Source: an uncultured SAR86 cluster bacterium (GTDB lineage Bacteria; Pseudomonadota; Gammaproteobacteria; Magnimaribacterales; D2472). From it: a stretch of 64,000 nt of DNA. The position numbers and the translations under genes were made by a program. Numbering within the stretch: position 1 is the first letter of the stretch; each line of letters starts with the position of its first letter. Of this stretch, positions 51,443 through 61,208 are shown piece by piece. The DNA is taken from positions 198,180-262,179 of the forward strand of contig CACEDS010000001.1 in NCBI GenBank assembly GCA_902558395.1, written 5' to 3'. The notes under the pieces are model-generated. The model searched no databases. It had not been told where the DNA came from and worked only from the letters and a program-made list of their open reading frames with translations.

Positions 51443-52349
51443 TTTTATGTAGTTCAGAGTTTAAATTAATGGACTTTTGATTTACTTTGGCGAACACCTT
51501 ACCATTCTGTGAGTTTCTTAGAAAGACTAAGTTGGAGCAGTTTGATAATTCAGAACCTTTGAAAACTCCATCTATATCACCATTTTCTTTATATAGTTCA
51601 ATTTTTGTTCCAGCAGTAATATATAAGCCAGCTTCAATTGTACAGTTATCTCCAAGGGGTATACCCACGCCAGCATTAGCTCCAATTAAGCAGTTTTCTC
51701 CTATAGAAATCTTTATATTATTTCCACCTGAAAGAGTTCCCATAGTACTGCAGCCACCCCCAAGGTCAGAATTATCTCCAACAACAACTCCGGCAGATAT
51801 TCTTCCTTCTATCATAGCTGTACCCAGTGTTCCTGCATTAAAGTTGACGAAACCTTCATGCATGATTGTGGTTCCTGGGCTTAAATAGGCTCCTAGTCTT
51901 ACTCTTGAGGTATCAGCTATTCTCACATTTTTTGGAATAATGTAATCAACCAGTTGAGGAAATTTATCAAGCGACCTTATGAATAAATCATTTTTATTTT
52001 GTTTTGAATTTAGTAGCTCTTGATCAATTTCATCGATAGATATTGGGCCTTTATTTGTCCAAGCTACATTTGGCAATGTATTAAAAAGACCATCAAGATT
52101 AATTGAATTAGGAAGAACAAATCTATATGAAATTAAGTGTAATTTAAGATATGCACTTACAACATCTTCAATTGGCTTATCAAGATCTTTTTGAGTCCAA
52201 TGTATTTCAACGACTTCTTTTTCTAAGTTATCAGTACTTATATCCTGAATATCGGTTTTTTGATCGTTAAATTCAATAACAGGAAAATATGCATCAAGCG
52301 TTTCACCGCTAGACGATTTTGTTATTAAGCCTGTTGCTTTGATATTCAT
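51435..52349 (-). CDS. dapD: tetrahydrodipicolinate N-succinyltransferase (long type)
   Basis: DapD succinylates tetrahydrodipicolinate. The 304-residue protein has a helical N-terminal part (about 1-150) and a left-handed beta-helix with hexapeptide turns: RVRLGAYLSPGTTIMHEGFVNFNAGTLG (marker PGTTIMHEGFVNFNAG), MIEGRISAGVVVGDNSDLGGGCS, and GENCLIGANAGVGIPLGDNC. It resembles the longer Pseudomonas/actinobacterial DapD class more than E. coli DapD (274). It lies between glnD and dapE on the minus strand, and the eight-base overlap with dapE suggests coupled synthesis of consecutive enzymes. Confidence 0.95.
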   Translation of the reverse strand: MNIKATGLITKSSSGETLDAYFPVIEFNDQKTDIQDISTDNLEKEVVEIHWTQKDLDKPIEDVVSAYLKLHLISYRFVLPNSINLDGLFNTLPNVAWTNKGPISIDEIDQELLNSKQNKNDLFIRSLDKFPQLVDYIIPKNVRIADTSRVRLGAYLSPGTTIMHEGFVNFNAGTLGTAMIEGRISAGVVVGDNSDLGGGCSTMGTLSGGNNIKISIGENCLIGANAGVGIPLGDNCTIEAGLYITAGTKIELYKENGDIDGVFKGSELSNCSNLVFLRNSQNGKVFAKVNQKSINLNSELHKND

Positions 52350-52378
52350 GACGCTATTATAGGGACGAATTAAGTTAT

Positions 52379-54895
52379 TTACATAGTTTCTTTGAGACTA
52401 TCACTTATTTTTTTAATTTTTTTACTCGAAACAGATGAAAGTGTCATATCTTCAATTTCAAAAGTATCCTCAACCCTGTCACCGAGGGTATTAATTCTCG
52501 CAGAATATATTGAAGTACCATTTTCATGTAGTGTTTTGGCAATTTTTACCAACAAACCAGGACTATCTGCAGTTTCAATGGTTAGTAAATTTCTTTTTTT
52601 ATCTTTTTGTTCAACATTTGAAATTTTAAAAGGTTTCCCAAAAGATTCATTTTTCTTTTTCTTGAAGACTAATTTTTTTGATTGACCTTCAAGATTATTA
52701 AAATTATTAGATATTTTTAATTTAATATCTTGAACCTCAATATTGGTTAAAGGTCTATTGTGAAACGAATACTTTGCAATAAAAGTATTTGCAGCAATAG
52801 CTTTGTTGGTGCTGGTAGAGATGTTCGCATCAATTATTTCAAGACCAGATAACTGGAAAACTTGAACTAATTTTAAAAAGAGCCCATCAAAATTTTCAGT
52901 CTTAATAAAAATTTCTAACAAGTTATCAAAACACTTTCTAGCGCCAATAACTGTTTTATTTATTTCACTATTAATAACTAAACCGCATTGCCATTTTAAT
53001 TTATCGAGATTATTTTTTGTAAAGAAGGAATCTTCAAAGATTCCAAGATAGTTTTTAATTTTTTTCTTATCTCTTTCTTCTCTAAATGATCTTATGCAGT
53101 TCTTTTTCCTATCCTCTGTAATCTCTTTCATGGTTTGCACAGGTTCTTTATTTATTTTTGATCTTGTTAGTATAAAAAGATCTTTAAGAAGCCCATGCTT
53201 CCAGCCATTCCAAAGGGCAGGGTTAGTAGCTCTTATATCATTAACAGTTAACAGATATAAATAATCTAGTTTTTCAGTTGTTCCAGCAAGATTTGCAAAC
53301 TCTTCAATTGTATCTATGTCAGAAATATCTTTTTTCTGAGAAATTGATGACATTTCAAGATGATGAAGTACTAACCAAGAAATAAGTTCAGCATCAGCTT
53401 TTGATAAACCAATTTTTTTTGCAAAATTATAACTAGTTTTTGCTCCAATTTTTGAGTGATCTCCACCTTTACCTTTACCTAAATCATGAAAGAGACCAGC
53501 TAAATATAGAATTTCTATCTTTGGGAGCCTATTTATTAACTCATGCTCTAATTTGAATTCATCCTTGAAGTGAATTTTCATTTGGCGCATATTTCTTACA
53601 ACTTTAAACGTATGTTCATCCACCGTATAAACATGAAATAAATCAAATTGCATTTGACCAATCACCTCATTAAATTCATCTACGTATTTCTGAATTATTC
53701 CAATAGCTTTCATGGACTTTAAGATCGAAGAAAGATTATATTTTGACCTAAAAATTTCTAAAAATTGGTTTGCATAAATTTGGTCCTCTTTGAACTTCTT
53801 ATTAATAAGTTTTAGATTGTTTTTTAGAAGAGATACAGTATTGGTATCAATCGCATTAATTTTTTTGTTTGATCCTATAAAGTTATAAATGCCAAAAATT
53901 AAGTCCTTTCTATTTGAAAGATTAATTTTTGGATTAATACCAATTTTGTCTCCTTTGATATAGTAATCGCCAATATTTTTTTTAAGGCTAAAAGCATTCT
54001 GTTCCTCAAACTTGTTAAATACTTGCTGATTAAAGTTAGTTAGATTTGATGCGTTTTCATAGAATTTTTGCATCATTTTTTCCACAGACCTTTTTCTAGT
54101 TCCTTCATTTATATTAGCCTTGAGAGCAATTTCTAGTTGAAGTTCAAAAGTTAACCTATTTCTTGAGGATAAAGTGTTTGTTATATATCTTAGAGTTTTA
54201 ACAAAATTATAAGAATCAATAATTTCATCAATATTATCTCCAAATTCTTTTGAGTTTTTGATCTCTTTAATATTTTTTAAATCAAAACAGTGTTGAAGAA
54301 TCCACAAAGCTGTTTGAAAATCTCTTAAGCAACCAGGTGATTCTTTTAAATCTGGCTCTAAGTTATATGCTGTAGAGTAAAAGGATTTATATCTATCTTT
54401 TTGCTCTAATAATTTTACTTTGTAGAATTTTCTTTTCGACCATATTTTTTGCAGTGTAGAGGTAATTTCTTTGTCGATAGCATTGTTGGTAATTAATGCT
54501 CTTCGAGTTAAATATGAAGTAAATTCTTTTGGGTCATCCTTAGTAACTTTTTTAATATCTTTGATAGTTCTAACAGAATGACCAACCTGAAATCCTAAAT
54601 CCCAAAGTTTAGCTATAAATTTTTCTAAATTTTCAATTTTTTTTGCTTTCTTGTTTTTATGAATTATTGAAATATCTATATCTGATGATGGATAAAGTTC
54701 CTTTCTACCAAATCCACCATTGGCATAAATAGCAAAATCTGTATCAAGTTCGTATTGCTTGAAATAGTTGAGGATTTTCTCTTCTATTTGAGATGTATTT
54801 TCGGCCAAGTAGCTATTTGTTGAACTTGGATTTTGATATATTTTTGGAAAATCTTTTAAAAACTCATCATTTAAATCTGATTTATTTTTAATCAT
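52379..54895 (-). CDS. glnD: bifunctional uridylyltransferase/uridylyl-removing enzyme GlnD
   Basis: GlnD senses glutamine and uridylylates or deuridylylates PII proteins. The 838-residue product starts at the ATG at 54895 inside the map stop (ATGA); a longer frame would overlap map. Domains in order are the nucleotidyltransferase with NGGFGRKELYPSSDIDIS (Asp72 and Asp74), a helical region, an HD hydrolase with DEHTFKVVRNM and AGLFHDLGKGKGGDHSKIGA, and two C-terminal ACT domains (about 665-838, LTIETADSPGLLVKIAKTL in the second). All key residues look intact, so PII-type nitrogen control is probably retained. Confidence 0.96.
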   Translation of the reverse strand: MIKNKSDLNDEFLKDFPKIYQNPSSTNSYLAENTSQIEEKILNYFKQYELDTDFAIYANGGFGRKELYPSSDIDISIIHKNKKAKKIENLEKFIAKLWDLGFQVGHSVRTIKDIKKVTKDDPKEFTSYLTRRALITNNAIDKEITSTLQKIWSKRKFYKVKLLEQKDRYKSFYSTAYNLEPDLKESPGCLRDFQTALWILQHCFDLKNIKEIKNSKEFGDNIDEIIDSYNFVKTLRYITNTLSSRNRLTFELQLEIALKANINEGTRKRSVEKMMQKFYENASNLTNFNQQVFNKFEEQNAFSLKKNIGDYYIKGDKIGINPKINLSNRKDLIFGIYNFIGSNKKINAIDTNTVSLLKNNLKLINKKFKEDQIYANQFLEIFRSKYNLSSILKSMKAIGIIQKYVDEFNEVIGQMQFDLFHVYTVDEHTFKVVRNMRQMKIHFKDEFKLEHELINRLPKIEILYLAGLFHDLGKGKGGDHSKIGAKTSYNFAKKIGLSKADAELISWLVLHHLEMSSISQKKDISDIDTIEEFANLAGTTEKLDYLYLLTVNDIRATNPALWNGWKHGLLKDLFILTRSKINKEPVQTMKEITEDRKKNCIRSFREERDKKKIKNYLGIFEDSFFTKNNLDKLKWQCGLVINSEINKTVIGARKCFDNLLEIFIKTENFDGLFLKLVQVFQLSGLEIIDANISTSTNKAIAANTFIAKYSFHNRPLTNIEVQDIKLKISNNFNNLEGQSKKLVFKKKKNESFGKPFKISNVEQKDKKRNLLTIETADSPGLLVKIAKTLHENGTSIYSARINTLGDRVEDTFEIEDMTLSSVSSKKIKKISDSLKETM

Positions 54896-55674
54896 AAAGA
54901 TTCTTCTTGTCTTTTTGTAAGAACCTCCACTCCTCTTGATGTAACTGCAAGTGTATGTTCCCATTGAGCAGAATTTCTTCCGTCTTTGGTTTCAACAGTC
55001 CATCCATCTTGTAAGGTTTTACAGTGTTTAGATCCTTGGTTAATCATTGGCTCAATTGTGAAACACATGCCTTCTTGAATTTGAATACCTCTTCCAGGCT
55101 TTCCATAATGAAGTATTTGCGGTTCCTCATGATAGACGTTTCCTATTCCATGACCACAGTATTCCTCGACAACACTGTAGTAGTTAGATTCAGCATGTTG
55201 TTGAATAGCATGCCCAATATCGCCAAGATATGCTCCAGGCTGAACCACTTCAATAGCTTTGTAAAGACATTCTTGGGTAATTTTAACCAATCTTTCATTG
55301 TGTGGTTGACACTTTCCTACAAGATACATTTTTGATGTGTCCCCATGCCATCCATCTTTAATAACAGTAACATCAATATTTAAGATGTCCCCATTCTTTA
55401 AGATTCTATTTTTATCTGGAATACCATGGCATATTACTTGATTAATGCTTGAACAAATGGTTTTTTCAAAACCGCGGTAACCAACATTTGCAGGAATTGC
55501 TTTTTGAACATTAACAATATGCTCATAGCAAATATTATCCAACTCTTCAGTAGATACACCAGGAACAACGAAAGGTTCTATCATTTCTAATACTTCTGCT
55601 GCCAGCTTTCCAGCAACTCTCATTTTTTCAATTTCTTTTTCAGTTTTAATAGAAATTTTCATATTTTTTCTCAT
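54892..55674 (-). CDS. map: methionine aminopeptidase type I
   Basis: Map removes initiator methionine cotranslationally with two metal ions. The 260-residue pita-bread-fold enzyme shows VGYRGFEKTICSSINQVICHGIP (catalytic His region), GDILNIDVTVIKDGWHGDTSKMY (two Asp ligands), YCGHGIGNVYHEEPQILHYG (His ligand) and MCFTIEPMINQG (Glu ligand). ATG at 55674 is used; another at 55662 is possible. It is first of map-glnD-dapD-dapE. In E. coli and pseudomonads map is divergent from rpsB; here it is divergent from carA, marking a rearrangement junction. Confidence 0.97.
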   Translation of the reverse strand: MRKNMKISIKTEKEIEKMRVAGKLAAEVLEMIEPFVVPGVSTEELDNICYEHIVNVQKAIPANVGYRGFEKTICSSINQVICHGIPDKNRILKNGDILNIDVTVIKDGWHGDTSKMYLVGKCQPHNERLVKITQECLYKAIEVVQPGAYLGDIGHAIQQHAESNYYSVVEEYCGHGIGNVYHEEPQILHYGKPGRGIQIQEGMCFTIEPMINQGSKHCKTLQDGWTVETKDGRNSAQWEHTLAVTSRGVEVLTKRQEESL

Positions 55675-55687
55675 TTAGTATAGACAG

Positions 55688-55714
55688 TTGACTACTAAAT
55701 CTATAAAGTACAAT
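55688..55714 (+). promoter_or_regulatory. candidate carAB promoter
   Basis: TTGACT (55688-55693) and TACAAT (55709-55714) are five-of-six matches each, but spaced only 15 bases. A start near 55721 would give a leader of about 95 bases before the carA GTG, long enough for regulation. I see no clear arginine-repressor boxes. Confidence 0.4.
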
Positions 55715-55816
55715 TTTAATGCCAGCACGATATTTTAGCTCATTAAAAACCAAAATTTCTTTAAATAGTTACCCATTAATTTTCTCAAATTTCAAGCCCG
55801 ATTGGAGGAACTTTTA

Positions 55817-56938
55817 GTGTCTTTTCCAGCCATTTTAGCACTTGAAGATGGAAGTATATTCTATGGGGAGGGCTTTGGTGAAGAAAAGATTGATGTTGGT
55901 GAATTAGTTTTTAATACCTCTATGACTGGATATCAAGAAATTATTACAGATCCTTCATACAAAAAACAAATTATTACATTTACTCACCCTCATATTGGCA
56001 ATACCGGCATTAATGATGAAGATAATGAATCGTCTTTAATTCATGCTTCTGGGATTGTTATTAATAAGCATTGTGCCAAGCCAAGTAACTGGCGATCTAA
56101 TAAAACATTAGATGAATTTTTACGCGAGCAAGAGGTAATTGCAATTTCAGAAATTAATACAAGAAAATTAACATCAATATTGCGAGATAAAGGGTCGCTA
56201 AATAGTTGTATTGCACCTCTTTCAAAATTAACAGCAGAAGAAGCTGTGGCAAAGGCTAAAGATTTTTCAGGGTTAAAAGGGATGGATTTAGCTAAGGTAG
56301 TTTCTGTAAAAGAGAAATATATTTGGAATAAGGGTGTATGGCCTGCTAATAATTTAGCTACAAAAAATCATCGAGTAGTTGCCTTTGATTTTGGTATAAA
56401 AAATAATATTTTAAGGCTTTTATCTGATCATGTAGGGGAAATTACTGTAGTTAATGCAGAGACATCTTTTGAGGAGGTAATGGAGCTCTCGCCAAAAGGA
56501 ATTTTCCTATCAAACGGGCCTGGAGATCCTGAGCCATGCACTTATGCTATTGATAATATTAGAAAATTCCTTGAGGTTAATCTTCCAATTTTTGGTATTT
56601 GTCTTGGTCATCAACTTTTAGCACTCGCTGGGGGAGCATCAACATATAAGATGAAATTTGGTCACCATGGGGCCAATCATCCTGTACAAGATTTAAAAAC
56701 AAAAGAAGTTTTTATTACAAGTCAAAATCATGGTTTTGCAGTGGATGAAAAGACTTTACCTGCAAATATAAGTGCTTCTCATGTATCTCTATTTGATCAA
56801 TCATTACAAGGTATTGAGTTCACTGATAAACCAGCATTTAGTTTTCAGGGTCATCCTGAAGCAAGTCCAGGCCCACAAGAAATACAAACTTTATTTAAAA
56901 AGTTTCAATCTATGGTAGAAGAATATGCCAAGACGTAA
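55817..56938 (+). CDS. carA: carbamoyl phosphate synthase small subunit
   Basis: CarA hydrolyses glutamine and channels ammonia to CarB. I place the start at GTG 55817 because GGAGGAA (55804-55810) lies six bases upstream and the sequence [20 protein letters not shown] then matches family starts; a TTG at 55802 would lie on the ribosome site. The 373-residue product has an N-terminal CPSase domain and a class I glutaminase with Cys262 in [14 protein letters not shown] and the His-x-Glu of [11 protein letters not shown]. The stop overlaps the carB start by 14 bases, implying coupled synthesis of the heterodimer. Confidence 0.97.
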   Translation: MSFPAILALEDGSIFYGEGFGEEKIDVGELVFNTSMTGYQEIITDPSYKKQIITFTHPHIGNTGINDEDNESSLIHASGIVINKHCAKPSNWRSNKTLDEFLREQEVIAISEINTRKLTSILRDKGSLNSCIAPLSKLTAEEAVAKAKDFSGLKGMDLAKVVSVKEKYIWNKGVWPANNLATKNHRVVAFDFGIKNNILRLLSDHVGEITVVNAETSFEEVMELSPKGIFLSNGPGDPEPCTYAIDNIRKFLEVNLPIFGICLGHQLLALAGGASTYKMKFGHHGANHPVQDLKTKEVFITSQNHGFAVDEKTLPANISASHVSLFDQSLQGIEFTDKPAFSFQGHPEASPGPQEIQTLFKKFQSMVEEYAKT

Positions 56939-59900
56939 AGATATAAAATCAATTTTAATAATTGGTGCAGGCCCTATTATCATTGGTCAAGCATGTGAAT
57001 TTGATTACTCTGGAGCTCAGGCTTGTAAGGCATTAAAAGAAGAGGGTTTTAGAGTAATTTTAGTTAATTCCAATCCGGCAACTATTATGACGGATCCTTT
57101 AATGGCAGATGCAACTTATATTGAACCAATTCACTGGGAATCAGTTGAAAAGATAATTGAAAAAGAAAAGCCGGATGCAATTTTGCCAACAATGGGTGGT
57201 CAGACAGCTCTAAATACCGCCTTATCTTTAGACAAACACGGAGTTCTTAAGAAGCATGGAGTAATCTTAATAGGAGCTAACAGAGAAGCTATTGATAAAG
57301 CAGAAGATAGACAGCTCTTTGATGAGACAATGCAGGCAATTGGAATTGAGACTCCAAGCTCAGGTATTGCTCATTCAATGGAAGATGCAATTGAAGTCCA
57401 AAAAAGAATTGGTTTTCCATGCATTATTAGACCTTCATTTACCATGGGTGGAACTGGTGGAGGAATTGCTTATAACATTGATGAGTTTGAAGCTATTTGT
57501 AAGAAAGGACTTGAGTTATCACCTACAAATGAACTTTTAATTGATGAATCTTTAATTGGTTGGAAAGAGTTTGAAATGGAGGTTGTTCGAGACTGCAAAG
57601 ACAATTGTATTATTGTTTGCTCAATCGAAAATCTTGATCCAATGGGTGTTCATACAGGAGACTCTATTACTATAGCTCCAGCACAAACCTTAACTGATAA
57701 AGAATATCAAATAATGAGAAATGCTTCATTTAAGATTCTCAGAGAAATAGGCGTAGATACTGGTGGATCAAATGTTCAATTTGCAATCAATCCAGACAAT
57801 GGAAAAATGGTTGTCATAGAAATGAATCCAAGAGTAAGCCGGTCATCTGCCCTTGCTTCAAAAGCTACAGGTTTTCCAATTGCTAAAGTAGCTGCATTGC
57901 TATCTGTTGGATACACGCTTGATGAGTTAAAAAATGATATTACAGGAGGCCTTACACCTGCATCATTTGAGCCTAGCATTGATTATATCGTTACTAAAAT
58001 TCCTAAATTTGCTTTTGAAAAATTTCCACAGGCTGAACCAAAGCTTACAACCCAAATGAAATCTGTTGGAGAAGTGATGGCAATTGGGTCTAATTTTCAA
58101 GAATCACTTCAAAAGGCTTTAGCAAGCATGGAAGAAGACTTAAATGGCCTTAATTCCATAGTTGAAAAATCATATGAAGAATGTAAGGAAGAAATTATTT
58201 ATCAATTAACATTTCCTGGTCCTAAAAGATTATTTTATGTTTGTGATGCGATAAGAGCAGGATGGGGGCTTAAAAAAATTTATGAGCTTACAAAAATTGA
58301 TTATTGGTTTCTTGATCAACTTGAAGAAATCTTAAACATTGAGTCATCTTTACAAAATACAAAATTATCTGATCTTGATTATGAAGCAATATATTCATTA
58401 AAGAATAAAGGCTTCACCGATTCAAGAATCGCTGAATTAATTAATATTAAAGAATCTGACTTTAGAGACTTGAGGAAAGAGCTTAATATTCTGCCTGTTT
58501 ATAGAAGAGTAGATACCTGTGCTGCAGAATTTGCAACTTCAACATGTTACATGTACTCAACTTATGCAGACCAATGCGAAAGCAATCCAACAAACAATAA
58601 AAAAATTCTTGTTTTAGGAAGTGGACCAAATAGAATAGGACAAGGAATTGAATTTGATTATTGTTGTGTTCATGCTTCACTTGCTATGCAAGAAGAAGGC
58701 TATGAATCAATTATGGTTAATTGCAACCCTGAAACTGTCTCTACAGATTACGATGTTTCAAATAGATTGTATTTTGAGCCAATAACAGCTGAAAAGATTT
58801 TAGACATTATTGATAATGAGAAGCCCGAGGGAGTTATTATTCAATTCGGTGGACAAACCCCGTTAAAGTTAGCAGATGTTTTATCCGAAAGAGGTGTAAA
58901 AATTCTTGGAACAGATGTGGATGCAATTGATAGGTCTGAAGACAGAGAAAGGTTTCAAGAATTAATTCAAAAACTTGATTTAAAGCAGCCCGCAAATGCA
59001 ACTGTAAAGAATATATCTGAAGCCATGATTGAGGCAGAAAAAATTGGATTCCCAATAGTTGTAAGACCTTCTTATGTATTAGGTGGAAGAGCAATGCAGC
59101 TTGTCCATAACTTAAACGAATTAGAACTATATCTAAATGAAGCTGTAGAAGTTTCAAATAGTAAGCCAATTCTCTTAGATAGCTACTTAACAGACGCTGT
59201 TGAGGTTGATGTTGATGTTGTTTCTGACGGAAAAGAGATTCAAGTTGGAGGAATTTTGCAGCATATTGAACAAGCTGGTATTCATTCGGGTGATTCTGCA
59301 TGCTCATTACCTCCATACAGTTTGTCAGAAGAAATTCAAAAAGAGATTTCTGATCAATCCATTAAAATTGGTAAAGAATTAGATATTTTAGGCCTAATGA
59401 ATATACAATTCGCTGTAAAAGATGATGTTGTATACATTATTGAAGTAAACCCTAGAGCTTCTAGAACTGTTCCATTTATATCCAAAGCAATTGGCAACTC
59501 ACTTGTTAAGGTTGCATCAAAAGCCATGATAGGAAATACTCTTGCTAATCAAAAATTTTCAAGTGCTTTGCCTGATGATTTATATTTTGTTAAGGAAGCA
59601 GTTTTGCCATTCGATAAATTCCCTTTAGTTGATCCAATACTTGGTCCAGAAATGAAATCCACAGGAGAGGTAATGGGGATTGGGATTGATTTTGGTGAGG
59701 CGTATGCAAAAGCACAAAAAGGAGCTAATAAAATTTTACCAAGATCTGGAACTGTATTCATAAGTGTAAAAGATAGCGATAAAAAATACTTAGATGAACT
59801 TTTACCTCTCATTGAAAAGAATGGTTTTGAAATGGTTGCTACTGGAGGTACAGCCGCATACATAAAAGGCTTAAATTATAAAGTTAAGAAAATTAACAAA

Positions 59901-60140
59901 GTATTAGAAGGAAGACCTCACACAGTTGATAGCCTTTTGAATAAAGAAATTGATTTGGTCATAAACACAACAGAAGGAACTCAATCAATTAAAGATTCAG
60001 CTGCCATAAGAAGAACAGCCCTGCAAAATAAGATCTTTTGTACAACTACAATGTTTGGTGCATTTGCAATAATGCAGGCTCTTAATGGTAGAGAAGCAGA
60101 TTGGTCATATAAGACACTCCAAGAAATACATAATTCTTAG
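56925..60140 (+). CDS. carB: carbamoyl phosphate synthase large subunit
   Basis: CarB makes carbamoyl phosphate from bicarbonate, ammonia and two ATP, feeding arginine and pyrimidine synthesis. The 1071-residue protein (E. coli 1073) has two homologous ATP-grasp halves. The first begins [20 protein letters not shown] and includes [16 protein letters not shown]; the second includes [22 protein letters not shown] and [18 protein letters not shown]-terminal methylglyoxal-synthase-like allosteric domain (about 935-1071) follows. It starts 14 bases inside carA. greA follows after 22 bp. Confidence 0.98.
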   Translation: MPRRKDIKSILIIGAGPIIIGQACEFDYSGAQACKALKEEGFRVILVNSNPATIMTDPLMADATYIEPIHWESVEKIIEKEKPDAILPTMGGQTALNTALSLDKHGVLKKHGVILIGANREAIDKAEDRQLFDETMQAIGIETPSSGIAHSMEDAIEVQKRIGFPCIIRPSFTMGGTGGGIAYNIDEFEAICKKGLELSPTNELLIDESLIGWKEFEMEVVRDCKDNCIIVCSIENLDPMGVHTGDSITIAPAQTLTDKEYQIMRNASFKILREIGVDTGGSNVQFAINPDNGKMVVIEMNPRVSRSSALASKATGFPIAKVAALLSVGYTLDELKNDITGGLTPASFEPSIDYIVTKIPKFAFEKFPQAEPKLTTQMKSVGEVMAIGSNFQESLQKALASMEEDLNGLNSIVEKSYEECKEEIIYQLTFPGPKRLFYVCDAIRAGWGLKKIYELTKIDYWFLDQLEEILNIESSLQNTKLSDLDYEAIYSLKNKGFTDSRIAELINIKESDFRDLRKELNILPVYRRVDTCAAEFATSTCYMYSTYADQCESNPTNNKKILVLGSGPNRIGQGIEFDYCCVHASLAMQEEGYESIMVNCNPETVSTDYDVSNRLYFEPITAEKILDIIDNEKPEGVIIQFGGQTPLKLADVLSERGVKILGTDVDAIDRSEDRERFQELIQKLDLKQPANATVKNISEAMIEAEKIGFPIVVRPSYVLGGRAMQLVHNLNELELYLNEAVEVSNSKPILLDSYLTDAVEVDVDVVSDGKEIQVGGILQHIEQAGIHSGDSACSLPPYSLSEEIQKEISDQSIKIGKELDILGLMNIQFAVKDDVVYIIEVNPRASRTVPFISKAIGNSLVKVASKAMIGNTLANQKFSSALPDDLYFVKEAVLPFDKFPLVDPILGPEMKSTGEVMGIGIDFGEAYAKAQKGANKILPRSGTVFISVKDSDKKYLDELLPLIEKNGFEMVATGGTAAYIKGLNYKVKKINKVLEGRPHTVDSLLNKEIDLVINTTEGTQSIKDSAAIRRTALQNKIFCTTTMFGAFAIMQALNGREADWSYKTLQEIHNS

Positions 60141-60150
60141 CCATAGTTGC

Positions 60151-60156
60151 TATAAT
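60151..60156 (+). promoter_or_regulatory. -10 box immediately before greA, possible leaderless promoter
   Basis: A perfect TATAAT ends six bases before the greA ATG at 60163, so a normally spaced start would fall on or beside the A of ATG. No Shine-Dalgarno-like sequence is present between box and start. No good -35 hexamer is seen. Confidence 0.45.
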
Positions 60157-60162
60157 TAATAT

Positions 60163-60639
60163 ATGTCACGTGCACCTATAACAATTGAGGGTGAAATTGC
60201 CCTTAAAGATGAATTATCTAAACTTAAATTTGTTGAGAGACCAAAAATATCAGAAGCTATAGCTGAAGCTAGAGCGCATGGTGATTTAAAAGAAAATGCA
60301 GAATACCATGCGGCCAAAGAACTTCAAGGTTTAATGGAAGCAAAAATAAATGAAATAGAAAGTGCTCTATCAAATGCTCAAGTAATTAATGTAAAAGATA
60401 TTCCAGAAACTGGTAGGGTTGTATTTGGTTCGACAGTTAAATTATATGACGTAAACAATGACAAAGAGATTGTTTATAAAATAGTTGGTAACTTAGAGTC
60501 CAATCCTGAAAATGGTCATATCTCAATTGAAACACCAATTGCTAAAGGTTTGGTTGGCAAGTTTGTGGATGATGAGGTAGAAATCGTTACTCCATCAGGA
60601 AAAATGACATACGAAATTATTGAAGTTAAACATATCTGA
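60163..60639 (+). CDS. greA: transcription elongation factor GreA
   Basis: GreA enters the RNA polymerase secondary channel and stimulates cleavage of backtracked RNA. The 158-residue product (same length as E. coli) has the N-terminal coiled coil with ARAHGDLKENAEYHAAKELQG, whose tip acids act in cleavage, and the C-terminal FKBP-like domain with GSTVKLYD, ISIETPIAKGLVGKFVDDEVEI and TPSGKMTYEIIEV. No ribosome site is obvious. Its stop overlaps the rlmE ATG by one base (TGATG), and yhbY, often found between them, is absent. Confidence 0.97.
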   Translation: MSRAPITIEGEIALKDELSKLKFVERPKISEAIAEARAHGDLKENAEYHAAKELQGLMEAKINEIESALSNAQVINVKDIPETGRVVFGSTVKLYDVNNDKEIVYKIVGNLESNPENGHISIETPIAKGLVGKFVDDEVEIVTPSGKMTYEIIEVKHI

Positions 60640-61208
60640 TGCATGCTGATAACTGGGCAAATAAGGCAAAGCAAGAGGGTTACAGAACAAGAGCGGTATA
60701 TAAGCTCGAAGAAATTCTCCAAAAAACAAAATCTTTAAAAAAAAGCCAAAATGTTCTAGATTTAGGTTCAGCTCCAGGAGGGTGGTCGCATTATATTAAA
60801 AAAAAATCACCTAATTCAGAGGTTTATGCGATTGATATATTAGATATGGAAGCTGTTGATGGAGTATATTTTTTTCAGAATAGCATCGAAGAAATAGATA
60901 GCATAGATCTCATTAGATCAAAAATGGGTTCATTTGGACTTGTAATTTCAGATATAGCCCCCAACTTATCTGGTATAAATGCTATAGATATAGAAAATAT
61001 ATACGAGCTTAATATTCTAACTCTAGATACAGCAGCAAAATATTTAAATAAATCTCATGGCTCATTTATCATGAAGACTTTTCAAAATAGTATGTTGAAA
61101 AATCTTCGAAAAAAAATGGAATTATCTTTCAAGATAGTCCAAACTTTTAAACCTGCTGCTTCAAAAAAGCAATCAGGCGAAATATTTTTGTATGGAGCAT
61201 ATAAATAA
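60639..61208 (+). CDS. rlmE: 23S rRNA 2'-O-methyltransferase RlmE (FtsJ)
   Basis: RlmE methylates U2552 of 23S rRNA late in 50S assembly. The 189-residue Rossmann methyltransferase has the SAM motif [14 protein letters not shown] and the full K-D-K-E catalytic set: Lys22 (RAVYKLEEI), Asp105 ([10 protein letters not shown]), Lys146 (FIMKTFQ) and Glu181 (GEIFLYG). It is about 20 residues shorter at the N-terminus than E. coli RlmE (209). The ATG overlaps the greA stop, and the TAA overlaps the ftsH ATG at 61208. The rlmE-ftsH pair is classical and often heat-shock controlled; I saw no sigma-32 site here. Confidence 0.96.
   Translation: MHADNWANKAKQEGYRTRAVYKLEEILQKTKSLKKSQNVLDLGSAPGGWSHYIKKKSPNSEVYAIDILDMEAVDGVYFFQNSIEEIDSIDLIRSKMGSFGLVISDIAPNLSGINAIDIENIYELNILTLDTAAKYLNKSHGSFIMKTFQNSMLKNLRKKMELSFKIVQTFKPAASKKQSGEIFLYGAYK

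Noticed and set aside
51487-51888. 133-codon open frame opposite dapD
   Set aside because: Antisense shadow of the hexapeptide repeat region.
58837-59316. 159-codon open frame opposite carB
   Set aside because: Leu/Gln/His-rich low-complexity translation antisense to the conserved second ATP-grasp half of CarB.
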